NCBI GenBank assembly: GCA_026134025.1
Contig: JAOQII010000001.1
Span: 33,911 to 97,910 of the forward strand
Length of the DNA: 64,000 nt
From: Candidatus Syntropharchaeum sp.
Lineage (GTDB): Archaea > Halobacteriota > Syntropharchaeia > Syntropharchaeales > Syntropharchaeaceae
Direction: 5' to 3'
Shown: positions 39,325-48,974 of the stretch, piece after piece
How the letters are laid out: each line of letters starts with the position of its first letter
How positions within the stretch are numbered: position 1 is the first letter of the stretch
Position numbers and translations under genes: made by a program
The notes under the pieces: generated by a model
The model's database searches: none
Seen by the model: the letters and a program-made list of their open reading frames with translations, nothing else
Told to the model about the DNA's origin: nothing

Positions 39325-40211
39325 CCCAGTTGGAAGAGGCAAAAAGCTACTTTGATGAGGGGGTTCGTGCATACAGAAGTGGGGATCTGAATAAGGCAGA
39401 AGAAGCGTATAGAGAAGCGATACGTCTTGATGAAAGTTTTGCTGAGGCACACAACAATCTTGGGTTTCTATTATTTGAATTGGGCCGCTACAGAGAGGCT
39501 GAATATGAACTGCGAGAAGCTGTAAGGTTCGATGAAAGTTACGCGGATGCACATAACAACCTTGGATTCTTTTTATACCAGCTTGGAAACTATGACGAAG
39601 CGGAAAAGGAGTGCAGAGAAGCTATAAGTCTCGATCCAGCCTATGCCGACGCGTATAACAATCTGGGAAACATTCTTTTTGAGAGCGGGAAATACAGCGA
39701 GGCAGAAGAAGCGTATAGAGAAGCGATACGTCTTGATAGTAACCTTGTAATCCCCCGAAACAACCTTGGATTTATGTTGTATCAGACCAGACGCTACAGG
39801 GAGGCGGAGGAGGAATACAGGGCGGCGATTGAGATTGATCCTGAATTTCTCGATCTCCATTACAACTACGGGCTTCTCCTGTTTGCGATGGGTAGATATA
39901 ATGAGGCACTCTCCAGATACAAAGAGGTTGTGAAAATCGATCAAAATAACGCGAAGGCTCACATCAACCTCGGACTTCTATCAAAGCGTCTGGAGATGTA
40001 CAGAGAAGCCGAAGAGGCGTACAGGAGAGCCATTGAGATAGATTCCAACCTTGCAGAGGCGCATAACAACCTGGGAGTTCTGCTATACGAGCTTGGACGG
40101 TATGAAGAAGCTAAAAAAGAACTTAAAGAGGCGATAACGATCGATCCTCATTACAGGGAGGCACAATACAATCTCATCAATCTCTTTGGAGATCTCGGTG
40201 ATGAGCGATAA
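39321..40211 (+). CDS. TPR-repeat protein
   Basis: Eight or so consecutive 34-aa TPR units (AHNNLGFLLFELGRYREAEYELREAVRFDE...). Confidence 0.95.
   Translation: MTQLEEAKSYFDEGVRAYRSGDLNKAEEAYREAIRLDESFAEAHNNLGFLLFELGRYREAEYELREAVRFDESYADAHNNLGFFLYQLGNYDEAEKECREAISLDPAYADAYNNLGNILFESGKYSEAEEAYREAIRLDSNLVIPRNNLGFMLYQTRRYREAEEEYRAAIEIDPEFLDLHYNYGLLLFAMGRYNEALSRYKEVVKIDQNNAKAHINLGLLSKRLEMYREAEEAYRRAIEIDSNLAEAHNNLGVLLYELGRYEEAKKELKEAITIDPHYREAQYNLINLFGDLGDER
39395..39737 (+). repeat. 37-nt perfect direct repeat within the TPR gene (39395-39431 and 39701-39737)
   Basis: 'ggcagaagaagcgtatagagaagcgatacgtcttgat' occurs twice, offset 306 nt (three 34-codon TPR units). Confidence 0.9.
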
Positions 40212-40213
40212 GA

Positions 40214-40963
40214 TCACCCAACGTTGCTCATATACGCCCTCACCAGTGGCTTTAAGATCCTGTTTGCCAAGATAAGATGCCTCTGTGCATTTCTGAAGTG
40301 GTTGTTGGCATCACGAAACTCATCCCTCTCATAGCGCCTTACACCCTCGTTGTACTCATCACGTGCAGATTCGACGTGGTAGTTAAATCGAGAAAGACGC
40401 TCTCTAAGGTCAGAAACATCCTCGCCCCTCTCCTCAATTGCATTGATTCGCGCATCCATTGCAGTTGAGAACGTTTCCATCTGATCTATCCTGCTACCAA
40501 GCTGATGATGTGCGATAAATCCTATACTGTATCTTGTATCTCCCTTAATATCAATCCAGAGGGATCTCGCTCTCTTTGCAACCTCCAGAACCTCTTCTTT
40601 CGTCTCACAACCTTCAAGTTCTACTTTTAACGCCTCAAGTTCATTTATATCTTGCTGAAGATCTGAAGAACCGAGACGAGGATTTGCACCCTGCTCCTCA
40701 AGTACCTCGATCCTCGCCTTTACCGCTTCAAGGTATGCGATCAGGTAATTTAAAGCCCTCTCGATATACGCCTTAGTCTCTTCTATCTGGCCATAATCTG
40801 GATCTGATCGCTCAAATTGCTGGTATTTACGCTTTGCGTCGAGATACTTGGCCCGATGATGGTTCTCAGATGCTGATGCGGTAAGTGGCGTAAGTGCTGT
40901 TAAGATGAGAATGGATGCGAGAAAGATAGATCCTACCTTTAAAATCCCTGATCCTGGTTTCAT
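40214..40963 (-). CDS. Exported helical (coiled-coil) protein
   Basis: Signal peptide VGSIFLASILILTALTPLTASA; heptad-rich mature region. Confidence 0.78.
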   Translation of the reverse strand: MKPGSGILKVGSIFLASILILTALTPLTASASENHHRAKYLDAKRKYQQFERSDPDYGQIEETKAYIERALNYLIAYLEAVKARIEVLEEQGANPRLGSSDLQQDINELEALKVELEGCETKEEVLEVAKRARSLWIDIKGDTRYSIGFIAHHQLGSRIDQMETFSTAMDARINAIEERGEDVSDLRERLSRFNYHVESARDEYNEGVRRYERDEFRDANNHFRNAQRHLILANRILKPLVRAYMSNVG

Positions 40964-41037
40964 CTTGCCAACCTGCCCTAACTTAAATAATATAATGGGC
41001 GGGAGAAGATAAATACTTCCCGCCCGCTTGCACTCGA

Positions 41038-41616
41038 TTATTCGACTGCAACAAGCTCCAGTTCCACACCTGCTTCCTCGTATGGCTCAATCGAAGGGTC
41101 GGTCCATCGTTCCCAGTTATCCTTGGCCCAGTCACCAGCACCTCTTATTATCGCCATGCCTTCGCCTTTCGCTGCAAGCCTGCCGTTACCTCTGGCAAAG
41201 ATTACCATATCCTCACCCTCGAAGACCGCGACACCCTTGCCGCGATAGATCGTAACAAGAGGACCAAGCTCTATCACCCTGCCATCTCCGTCTGTTATTA
41301 CTTCGATATCACTACCTATCACGACAAGGCGTCCGATGCCACTGAAAGTAGCGATGCCAGTGCCCTCGAGAAGTGCACGACCCCTGCCCTCTGCATATAT
41401 CCAGCCATCTCCTGCCACAAGTTCCTCACCTGCTGCATCACATATGCCATCACCGTCTTCGTCGACAAAGTTCGCATTCATACCGTTCCCATTTCCCTGC
41501 CATGCAGCAGCACTTCCTACAAACATAGATGCTGCTACAAGGCACGCCACTACTATACTCACTTTCAATCTTTTCATACACACATTCCTCCGTTTCGTTT
41601 TGGGATTTGTACCCAA
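41038..41616 (-). CDS. Exported repetitive beta-rich protein with DxDxDG motif
   Basis: Signal peptide LKVSIVVACLVAASMFVGSAAA; 'VDEDGDGICD'; repeated 'G.G.A..EG.G.A.F.G.G' pattern. Confidence 0.78.
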   Translation of the reverse strand: MGTNPKTKRRNVCMKRLKVSIVVACLVAASMFVGSAAAWQGNGNGMNANFVDEDGDGICDAAGEELVAGDGWIYAEGRGRALLEGTGIATFSGIGRLVVIGSDIEVITDGDGRVIELGPLVTIYRGKGVAVFEGEDMVIFARGNGRLAAKGEGMAIIRGAGDWAKDNWERWTDPSIEPYEEAGVELELVAVE

Positions 41617-41645
41617 AGAAAGCGTGTATTTTGAATAAAATAAAG

Positions 41646-41702
41646 ATACTTTAAGAAAACAAAAAATAAAAGCTTTAAAACGGTTTAAAATACTTTAAGA
41701 AA
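41646..41702 (+). repeat. Direct repeat ATACTTTAAGAAA (41646-41658, 41690-41702) upstream of aspS
   Basis: Two perfect 13-bp copies, 44 bp apart, in an AT-rich divergent intergenic region. Confidence 0.6.
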
Positions 41703-41776
41703 CTTTATGGCTGCTTTTTAAACTTCACACAAGACGGTAAAAAGATTTAAAAGTATTCCTGAAGTAGCCACTTTTA

Positions 41777-43084
41777 ATGCAGGAGAGACGATTCACAGGC
41801 GAGATCAATCCATCGATGACGGGTGAAAAGGCGACCCTTAAAGGATGGGTCCACGAGATAAGAGATCTTGGTGGGATTATGTTCTTAATCCTCAGAGATA
41901 GAGAGGGTTTTGCCCAGATTACATTCCCTAAGAAGAAGATTGATCCCGATCTTCTCGAAGTTGCCAAGCGCATTTCAAGAGAGAGCGTGATCACGGTTAA
42001 AGGAACAATTCAGGAGGATAAGCGGGCGCCAAATGGATATGAGATCATACCAGAGGGGATTACGGTTTTGAATCCTGCCAACTCGCCGCTGCCGCTTGAT
42101 ACAACCGGAAAGGTTGGGGCTGAGCTTGATACGAGACTCGATTCACGTTTCATGGACATTCGAAGACCTGAAGTTCTCGCGATATTCAGGATAAGGGATA
42201 AGGTACTTACTACAACTCGCAACTTTTTAAATGAGCATGGTTTTATTGAGATAAACACGCCGAAGATCGTCGCAACTGCAACCGAAGGTGGGACCGCCCT
42301 ATTTCCAATTACATACTTCAATAGGGAGGCGTTCTTGAGCCAGAGTCCTCAGCTATTCAAACAGATCATGATGGGAGCAGGACTTGATCGCGTCTGGGAG
42401 ATCGCTCCGATATTTCGTGCAGAGGAGCATGATACAACCCGCCACCTCAATGAGGCAACATCGATCGATATTGAGGCTTCTTTTGTGGATTACGAGGATG
42501 TGATGGTGCTACTCGAAGATCTAATCGCAACCCTCTATACATCTGTGAAGGAGGGGTGTGAAAAGTCACTTTCAGATCTTGGTATCGATATCGAGGTTCC
42601 AAAAACACCATTTAAGCGTATCACATACACCGAGGCGATCGATCATCTGAATGGTATGGATGATCCTGAAATTTCAGAGATTGTGTGGGGCGATGATCTC
42701 TCAGCAGCCTGTGAACATGAGCTTGGAAGGCTGATAGGTGAGCATTACTTCATAATTGACTGGCCAACAGGCTCGAAGCCCTATTATACCAGGCCATCAC
42801 GCAATCCAGAGATCTCGCTGAGTTTTGATCTGATGCACCCCAGGATGGAGCTTGCATCAGGCTCACAGCGTATCCACGAAGTGGATCTTCTAACATCAAG
42901 GATCGATGCGATGGGCTTGAACCCTGATAGTTTTGAGTTCTATCTGCGTGCGTTCCGCTTCGGGATGCCGCCTCACGCCGGATGGGGTCTGGGGCTTGAG
43001 AGGGTTTTAATGACGATGCTCGCGCTTGAAAACATCCGGGAGGTTGTACTCTTCCCAAGAGATATGAAGCGTGTCTCACCGTAA
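41777..43084 (+). CDS. aspS: Aspartyl-tRNA synthetase (archaeal)
   Basis: [71 protein letters not shown]. Confidence 0.96.
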   Translation: MQERRFTGEINPSMTGEKATLKGWVHEIRDLGGIMFLILRDREGFAQITFPKKKIDPDLLEVAKRISRESVITVKGTIQEDKRAPNGYEIIPEGITVLNPANSPLPLDTTGKVGAELDTRLDSRFMDIRRPEVLAIFRIRDKVLTTTRNFLNEHGFIEINTPKIVATATEGGTALFPITYFNREAFLSQSPQLFKQIMMGAGLDRVWEIAPIFRAEEHDTTRHLNEATSIDIEASFVDYEDVMVLLEDLIATLYTSVKEGCEKSLSDLGIDIEVPKTPFKRITYTEAIDHLNGMDDPEISEIVWGDDLSAACEHELGRLIGEHYFIIDWPTGSKPYYTRPSRNPEISLSFDLMHPRMELASGSQRIHEVDLLTSRIDAMGLNPDSFEFYLRAFRFGMPPHAGWGLGLERVLMTMLALENIREVVLFPRDMKRVSP

Positions 43085-43129
43085 GATACCACAACTTTTA
43101 TATAAGATTGACGAGAGATTATATCTATA

Positions 43130-43597
43130 GTGAGTAAATCTAACCATATAGGCGAACGTATGAAAAAAGAGGTTGATAGTATCCTCAGCAACCCAAATCG
43201 AAGAATTATCCTATCCATACTCCTGAAAAGTGGGGATAAAGGGCAGACCGCCTACAGCCTTGAGAAGTGCGATGCGCTCGCTATCTCAATATCTGCTATA
43301 AGCCAGCACTTAAAGAAGATGGAAGAATTCGGGCTTATCTGTGGTGAAGTCTCCAGGGATAATGGTGTTGAGGGTAGATACAAGAAAATATATACGATAA
43401 GCGATGAATGCAAAAAAGCACTCATTGAACGAGTGAAGGATGATGTTGGGATGTTTATATCAAAGATGCCGCTGACAGATCGCATATACTTCTTTAAGCA
43501 TGTTGAGTCGATCCTGGATATACCCAAAAGCCAGCTTTCACTGCATGCTTTGAACGGTATGATGCTAAATGTTGATGGGGGGGATGTCAATGATTGA
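43130..43597 (+). CDS. ArsR-type winged-helix transcriptional regulator
   Basis: [30 protein letters not shown]...[15 protein letters not shown]. Confidence 0.78.
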   Translation: MSKSNHIGERMKKEVDSILSNPNRRIILSILLKSGDKGQTAYSLEKCDALAISISAISQHLKKMEEFGLICGEVSRDNGVEGRYKKIYTISDECKKALIERVKDDVGMFISKMPLTDRIYFFKHVESILDIPKSQLSLHALNGMMLNVDGGDVND

Positions 43598-44600
43598 AGC
43601 AAAGAGGAAAGAAGTGGAAGAACAGCGAGTTCACAGGGCTGCTACACAGTGTCCTGAATGTAATTCTCTACTTTTGCGGCAGGACTATGAACGAGGGGAG
43701 ATAGTCTGTGATTCATGCGGACTTGTTATAGAAGAGAATATAATGGATCAAGGCGCTGAATGGAGGGCGTTTGATTACGAACAGATGGTAAAAAGGGCAA
43801 GAACAGGTGCGCCTATGACATACATGATCCATGACAAGGGTTTGAGCACGTTCATCGATTGGCGGGATGCGAATGTGCATGGTAAGAGCGCATCCAACAT
43901 CCAGCGACTTAGAAAATGGCAGAATCGTGTACGTGTATCGAGTTCGAGTGAGAGAAGCCTCATATTTGCGATCTCAGAGATCGATCGGATGGGATCAGCG
44001 CTTGGGCTTTCTAAGGATGTTCGTGAGTCAGCAGCACTGATGTACCGCAAGGCGATGGAGAAGGATCTTATCAGGGGAAGGAGTGTTGAAGGACTCGCCA
44101 CTGCGATTCTCTATGCAGTCTGCAGGCAGAAGGGCATACCAAGAACCCTCGAAGAAGTTGGAGAAGTCTCCAGAGTAAAGCAAAAAGAGATCGGGAGGAC
44201 GTATCGTTTCTTATCACGGGAGCTTGACTTCAAGTTACAGCCTTCCTCTCCCGTGGAATTTGTATCAAGGTTCTGCTCAAGACTTGATCTCAAAGAAGAC
44301 GTCCGCACAAAGGCGGTCGAGATCGTGGATCGAGCAGAGGCACAGGATCTGACGGTTGGCAAAGGTCCAATCTCAATCGCTGCAGCCGCGATATATATAG
44401 CAGCAAGGATGTGCGGGATCACACGTACGCAGAAGGAGGTAGCAGCAGCAACAGGTGTTACAGAGGTTACGATAAGAAACCGCTATAAAGACATGGTTGA
44501 GGCGCTGGGGATCGATCTTCCTACACTGCAGCCATCATCAACCTCTTCTAACTTTGTTTCTTCAAGTAGTCACGTAAATTCGGAAAAAGAGCTATCGTGA
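43584..44600 (+). CDS. tfb: Transcription initiation factor B
   Basis: Zinc ribbon [26 protein letters not shown] and two cyclin-like repeats. Confidence 0.95.
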   Translation: MSMIEAKRKEVEEQRVHRAATQCPECNSLLLRQDYERGEIVCDSCGLVIEENIMDQGAEWRAFDYEQMVKRARTGAPMTYMIHDKGLSTFIDWRDANVHGKSASNIQRLRKWQNRVRVSSSSERSLIFAISEIDRMGSALGLSKDVRESAALMYRKAMEKDLIRGRSVEGLATAILYAVCRQKGIPRTLEEVGEVSRVKQKEIGRTYRFLSRELDFKLQPSSPVEFVSRFCSRLDLKEDVRTKAVEIVDRAEAQDLTVGKGPISIAAAAIYIAARMCGITRTQKEVAAATGVTEVTIRNRYKDMVEALGIDLPTLQPSSTSSNFVSSSSHVNSEKELS

Positions 44601-45177
44601 TGAGTGCGAGGATCAAAACGATCATTCCAATGTTATAATCGTTTTCTGGTTTCTCTTCGCCTCTGGGTATACCAAACAGTGCCCAGATTGTGGATCCTGC
44701 AGGCAGGTTGTATGACTCCAAGACGTAGTACTCACCATCCTCGAGCGTTCTGCCACTTGCAATATCAAAGCTGCCCTTATCAAGGAGTTTTACCCCACCC
44801 CTCAACGGCACAAACATGCTCAGCGCCCGTGTATCGTAAGCAGCAACTCTTGTGAGGTTTATTGTATCTTCTGGTGTATCTATCCAGTATGAGAACATCA
44901 GCTGTAAACTTTCATTGGGGGGGATCTCTCCTGTAAACGCTGATGCTTCAAGATTTTTCCATCCATCGAATGGTACCGTCGCAATCGTCCCATTGAAAGA
45001 GGTGTTCGCCACATTCTTCAATACAAGAACCTCCACAATTTCGAGATGATCTTCATCAGGTGTTACAAATATATGGTTCATCGATGCCTCAAGTTGGCTC
45101 GACTGGGCAAAAACAGGCGGCGTTAAGAGCAGGTAGCATAAAATCAGGATGGTGAGATAAGCTATACTATTTTTCAC
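44548..45177 (-). CDS. Exported/membrane protein in the cytochrome c maturation cluster
   Basis: Signal peptide and C-terminal TM ([17 protein letters not shown]); overlaps the ccmF start. Confidence 0.72.
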   Translation of the reverse strand: MKNSIAYLTILILCYLLLTPPVFAQSSQLEASMNHIFVTPDEDHLEIVEVLVLKNVANTSFNGTIATVPFDGWKNLEASAFTGEIPPNESLQLMFSYWIDTPEDTINLTRVAAYDTRALSMFVPLRGGVKLLDKGSFDIASGRTLEDGEYYVLESYNLPAGSTIWALFGIPRGEEKPENDYNIGMIVLILALITIALFPNLRDYLKKQS

Positions 45178-47096
45178 GCTTCATTCCTCCTTTTATCTGG
45201 CAGGAGTGCAATGATGCCACCAAAAAGTAGCAGAACACCTCCCCACCAGATGAAACTCACAAGTGGGATAACCCTCGCCTCAAAGAGCGCATAACCCTCT
45301 TCAGATCCCTGATATATGATGTAAATATCCTCGAATAACCTGCTCTTGATGTAGACATGCTGATATGTCTCTTCAAAGCGGAAGGAGTAGAAGAGGTCTG
45401 GCATCGCCCGAGCAATGTAGCCGTTTTCCCCGTAGAGATCCAGAATCGCTACATAGTATATTCCATCCCCTGATGGTGAATGTATCGCTTCTGTACCCTG
45501 ATATTCCAGCGTATAATCACCGATCGTGTGTGATGATCCTGCCTGGAGCGTAAAGATATCTCGATTCTCATAGATTGAAGATCCACAGACACCGATTACC
45601 ATCACGATGAGTGACAGATGGACGATATAACCACCGAAGCGGCGATGATCCCCGCAGATTGCAGTATAGAGATTTGATAGACCTTTATCATCGCCTGATC
45701 TTGATGCATCATAAAATTCCTTTAGATGTGTGGTGAGTGTGAGTGTACATGCTAAAGTAGCAGATATCGTGATTGGATCTCTTACACCCAGGATGAGCGC
45801 TATTAAGACGACTGAGATTGAGGATAGGACAGAAACAGTGATTTTTGGTTTTAATTCATCAAGTTTGTACCTTCGCCAGCGGATAAGCGGACAGATTCCA
45901 AGAAGCATGAAAATTAGAACGGCAATCGGGACGTTTACGGTATTGTAATATCCGGCTTGAACCATCTGTTGAACACCTCCCATAACCTCAAGAAGGAGGG
46001 GGTAGAAACTCCCAACAAGAACCGTTCCCGCAGATACCACAAGCAGGATGGAAGTGATTAGTATAAGCCCTGAGCGTGATAGATCAAACCCAACAGGATC
46101 TGATTTGAGGTAATCCCTTCTTCTTATCATTAGCCTCAAAGCTGCTGCCAGTATGATGAGCAAAAAACCCATCAGCACAGCACCGAGCCCGGAGTCTGCA
46201 AATGCGTGGACCGATTCGAGGATGCCACTACGTGTCAGGAATGTCCCGTATAAGACGAGGATGAATGTTACGGTCATCAGGGTGAAGTTCCATGCTCGCA
46301 TCCGTTTCATCTTTTCTTCAACCATCACCGTGTGAAGCAGAGCTGATGCTGTGAGCCATGGTAGGAGCGATGAATTTTCTACCGGGTCCCATGCCCAGTA
46401 TCCGCCCCATCCAAGCACATGATACGCCCACCACGCACCGATGATATTTCCCATCGAGAGCGCAATCCAGGCAAAGATGAACCATCTTCTTGTGGATAAA
46501 ACCCAGTCCTTTTTCATTATAAGCCCGGCCATCGCAAAAGCAAACGGAACTGCCATCCCTGCATACCCGATAAAGAGCACGGGAGGATGTAAAACCATTC
46601 CAGGATCCTGGAGAAGTGGATTGAGTCCATAACCATCCATTGGGAGGAAATCAAGCCGTTTGAATGGATTCGATGCTGTTACAAGGATGTAAAGAAACCC
46701 GACCATGATCGCACCAAGCATCCCTGAGGCGTAAGATGTGAACCGGGCATCGTCCATACTTTTCGCCCTTAGAAGTACGATTGACGCAAAGATCGAGATT
46801 AGCCATGCCCAGAGGAGGAATGAACCCTCCTGACCTGCCCAGAAAGCTGATATAACATAGAATAACGGAAGATCGAGGCTTGTATAGCTTGCAACATAGA
46901 GATTCTGAAAGTCGTGTGTGATCAGGAGATAAAAGAGGCGGATAGATGCGATCGTTATGAAGATAAAGGTTAGATAAGTTCCAATTTTTCCCCACTCAAT
47001 TAGGTCTTCTCTTCTGAGTTCAGCTCCAATCACATGGAGAAAAACTGCCACTATCGTGGTTATGAGTGCTGCCTGGAGAAAGATTACGTCATTCAT
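45174..47096 (-). CDS. ccmF: Cytochrome c maturation heme lyase CcmF
   Basis: Tryptophan-rich WWD motif 'HVLGWGGYWAWDPVENSSLLPWL'; many TM segments. Confidence 0.93.
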   Translation of the reverse strand: MNDVIFLQAALITTIVAVFLHVIGAELRREDLIEWGKIGTYLTFIFITIASIRLFYLLITHDFQNLYVASYTSLDLPLFYVISAFWAGQEGSFLLWAWLISIFASIVLLRAKSMDDARFTSYASGMLGAIMVGFLYILVTASNPFKRLDFLPMDGYGLNPLLQDPGMVLHPPVLFIGYAGMAVPFAFAMAGLIMKKDWVLSTRRWFIFAWIALSMGNIIGAWWAYHVLGWGGYWAWDPVENSSLLPWLTASALLHTVMVEEKMKRMRAWNFTLMTVTFILVLYGTFLTRSGILESVHAFADSGLGAVLMGFLLIILAAALRLMIRRRDYLKSDPVGFDLSRSGLILITSILLVVSAGTVLVGSFYPLLLEVMGGVQQMVQAGYYNTVNVPIAVLIFMLLGICPLIRWRRYKLDELKPKITVSVLSSISVVLIALILGVRDPITISATLACTLTLTTHLKEFYDASRSGDDKGLSNLYTAICGDHRRFGGYIVHLSLIVMVIGVCGSSIYENRDIFTLQAGSSHTIGDYTLEYQGTEAIHSPSGDGIYYVAILDLYGENGYIARAMPDLFYSFRFEETYQHVYIKSRLFEDIYIIYQGSEEGYALFEARVIPLVSFIWWGGVLLLFGGIIALLPDKRRNEA

Positions 47097-47482
47097 TCAA
47101 TTTCCTCAGTGTACTTTGAGGGACATTTGACGAGGATCTCATCTGCCCTGAGCAGGTTCATATCATAGACACCGCCCACAACGACCATCTTTCCCTCCTC
47201 AAAGTTGTTCGGGATGCTGCCCCTGTACTCAACGTCCACCGTCTCACTACCGTCTGTGAGTTTGAACGTGAGGAGTATCTCTTTTGGATGCCAATCAACA
47301 GACCCTTCAACCACGGTTCCGTTGATCTGGACATGTTCTCCGCGATAATCGCCTGATTTAAGCTCGGTTACAGTTATGTATGGCACAACAGAGCCTTTCA
47401 ATGTCATACCCAACCCAATCAAGCAGAGAATAATCACAATTGCCCCGATTATCATCTGGGTTTTCTTATCCATCAAACTCAC
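47093..47482 (-). CDS. ccmE: Cytochrome c maturation heme chaperone CcmE (CXXXY type)
   Basis: N-terminal TM anchor, OB fold 'YRGSIPNNFEEGKMVVVGG', C-terminal 'VKCPSKY'. Confidence 0.9.
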   Translation of the reverse strand: MSLMDKKTQMIIGAIVIILCLIGLGMTLKGSVVPYITVTELKSGDYRGEHVQINGTVVEGSVDWHPKEILLTFKLTDGSETVDVEYRGSIPNNFEEGKMVVVGGVYDMNLLRADEILVKCPSKYTEEIE

Positions 47483-47560
47483 CTTCTTTGAGGTTTTTTA
47501 AATAGGTTTCTCAGTTTCATCAGGTATCAGGTGAGAAAAACAGAGCGTGTTTTATCGTTT

Positions 47561-48358
47561 TTATCCTTCGGCTTTCTCGATTGCGCGTGCGGCATTCGCT
47601 GTAAATGATAGAAGAAGCTCAAGCTCTTTTTCATCATAGGTACGTGGCAGGCGGGAGTAGAGTTCAAGTGCACCTATGGTCTTACCCTCGAGCTTAAGCG
47701 GCAGTGAGAGGATTGAGCCCGGGTGTTCACCATTCTCAAGACGCGGAAGCGTGAGTGGCGTCTCTCTCGTATCCTGTATCACATGGATCTTACCGCTTTT
47801 AATCGTCTCCCAGAGTGGTGTGTTTTTCTCATTTCTGTATCCGTTCTCCCTCAACCCGATAGATGTTCCACGATCCTCTGGGATATGGATCGATGATGCC
47901 GGAACCTCCATGTACCCGTTGACAAGCTCAAGTATTGCGCTCAGGATATCTCCAAGATCGCGCGAGGAAAACGCTCTGGATGCCTGCAGAAAGATCCAGT
48001 GGTTCTTACTCTCCAGCTTCTCCAAGGCGTCGAAAGACAACCTGCAAAATAGGTTGAACTTTACCATGACCTCAAGAAGCACGTTATTTGACTTCAAGAT
48101 GACCCAGGGTTGCTCTGGTATTGGTAGGTCTCTGGTAAGTTCTCTAACCGCTCTTCCGTGGATGTCAATTATATATTCAAGATCGATATTTGCCGCGATA
48201 CACGCCATGCTCATCTTGTACGCCTCGTAAAGCGCCTCCTCAGTCTTCTCTCCAAAAAGGTACTCACGAAGAAGCTGAGGGTAGACCTCCTCCAATGCAT
48301 CGAGATCTAACGTTCCACATTGCAGAGATTCTTCTGCTATTCCAAGATCGTCATCCAT
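47561..48358 (-). CDS. RsbU_N-like plus GAF domain protein
   Basis: N-term 'YPQLLREYLFGEKTEEALYEAYKMSMACIAANIDLEYIIDIHGRAVREL...LLEVMVKFNLF' resembles the RsbU N-terminal domain; C-term GAF. Confidence 0.75.
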   Translation of the reverse strand: MDDDLGIAEESLQCGTLDLDALEEVYPQLLREYLFGEKTEEALYEAYKMSMACIAANIDLEYIIDIHGRAVRELTRDLPIPEQPWVILKSNNVLLEVMVKFNLFCRLSFDALEKLESKNHWIFLQASRAFSSRDLGDILSAILELVNGYMEVPASSIHIPEDRGTSIGLRENGYRNEKNTPLWETIKSGKIHVIQDTRETPLTLPRLENGEHPGSILSLPLKLEGKTIGALELYSRLPRTYDEKELELLLSFTANAARAIEKAEG

Positions 48359-48476
48359 CGTTCCAACCGATATATAATTTGGATGTGCGGACTATTAAAA
48401 CTTGTGCAGGTTATTGATCTCTCGATTCATAAAAACTTATAAAGTTCAGGGGTGATAAGAACTGGTGACCCCTTAT

Positions 48477-48950
48477 ATGGCGGAGGCTAAAAAGATCAAG
48501 CTAAAAATAAAGTCTGGTTCTGGTGAGAAGAAAAGCAAAAAGCCAAGGGCTGATTCGACTGCAGCAGCACGTGCGTTGATAGATCAGTTGTATCTGGATC
48601 CAACCCCTGAACGTGAGGATGGGCTCGATAGAATATATCCCAAAGAAGAGCTTGAGGGCTATGACGAGTTCATGAAGCGATTCGATATCAATGATCCGCT
48701 CGTTGGTATCAGGGAGTTTCATAAGCGATACGGGGATATCGTCAACAACTCAACGCGCCGGGAAATTTTAAAGACGCTTCAGGATGGTGAGAAAACATTT
48801 GATGAGATCCTCGAGACTACAGGTCTTGATGAGGCTGAGCTAAAACACCAGATCGTGATGCTTGATTTTTGCGTGGATGAACTTAAACGCGATGATAAGA
48901 CGTACTATAAACTCAGTAAGATCGGGAGTATCATTAAGAAATTTGATTAA
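48477..48950 (+). CDS. Predicted wHTH-domain protein
   Basis: NNSTRREILKTLQDGEKTFDEILETTGLDEAELKHQIVML. Confidence 0.72.
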   Translation: MAEAKKIKLKIKSGSGEKKSKKPRADSTAAARALIDQLYLDPTPEREDGLDRIYPKEELEGYDEFMKRFDINDPLVGIREFHKRYGDIVNNSTRREILKTLQDGEKTFDEILETTGLDEAELKHQIVMLDFCVDELKRDDKTYYKLSKIGSIIKKFD

Positions 48951-48974
48951 CCAGAATATAAAAGGAGGCTTCTG

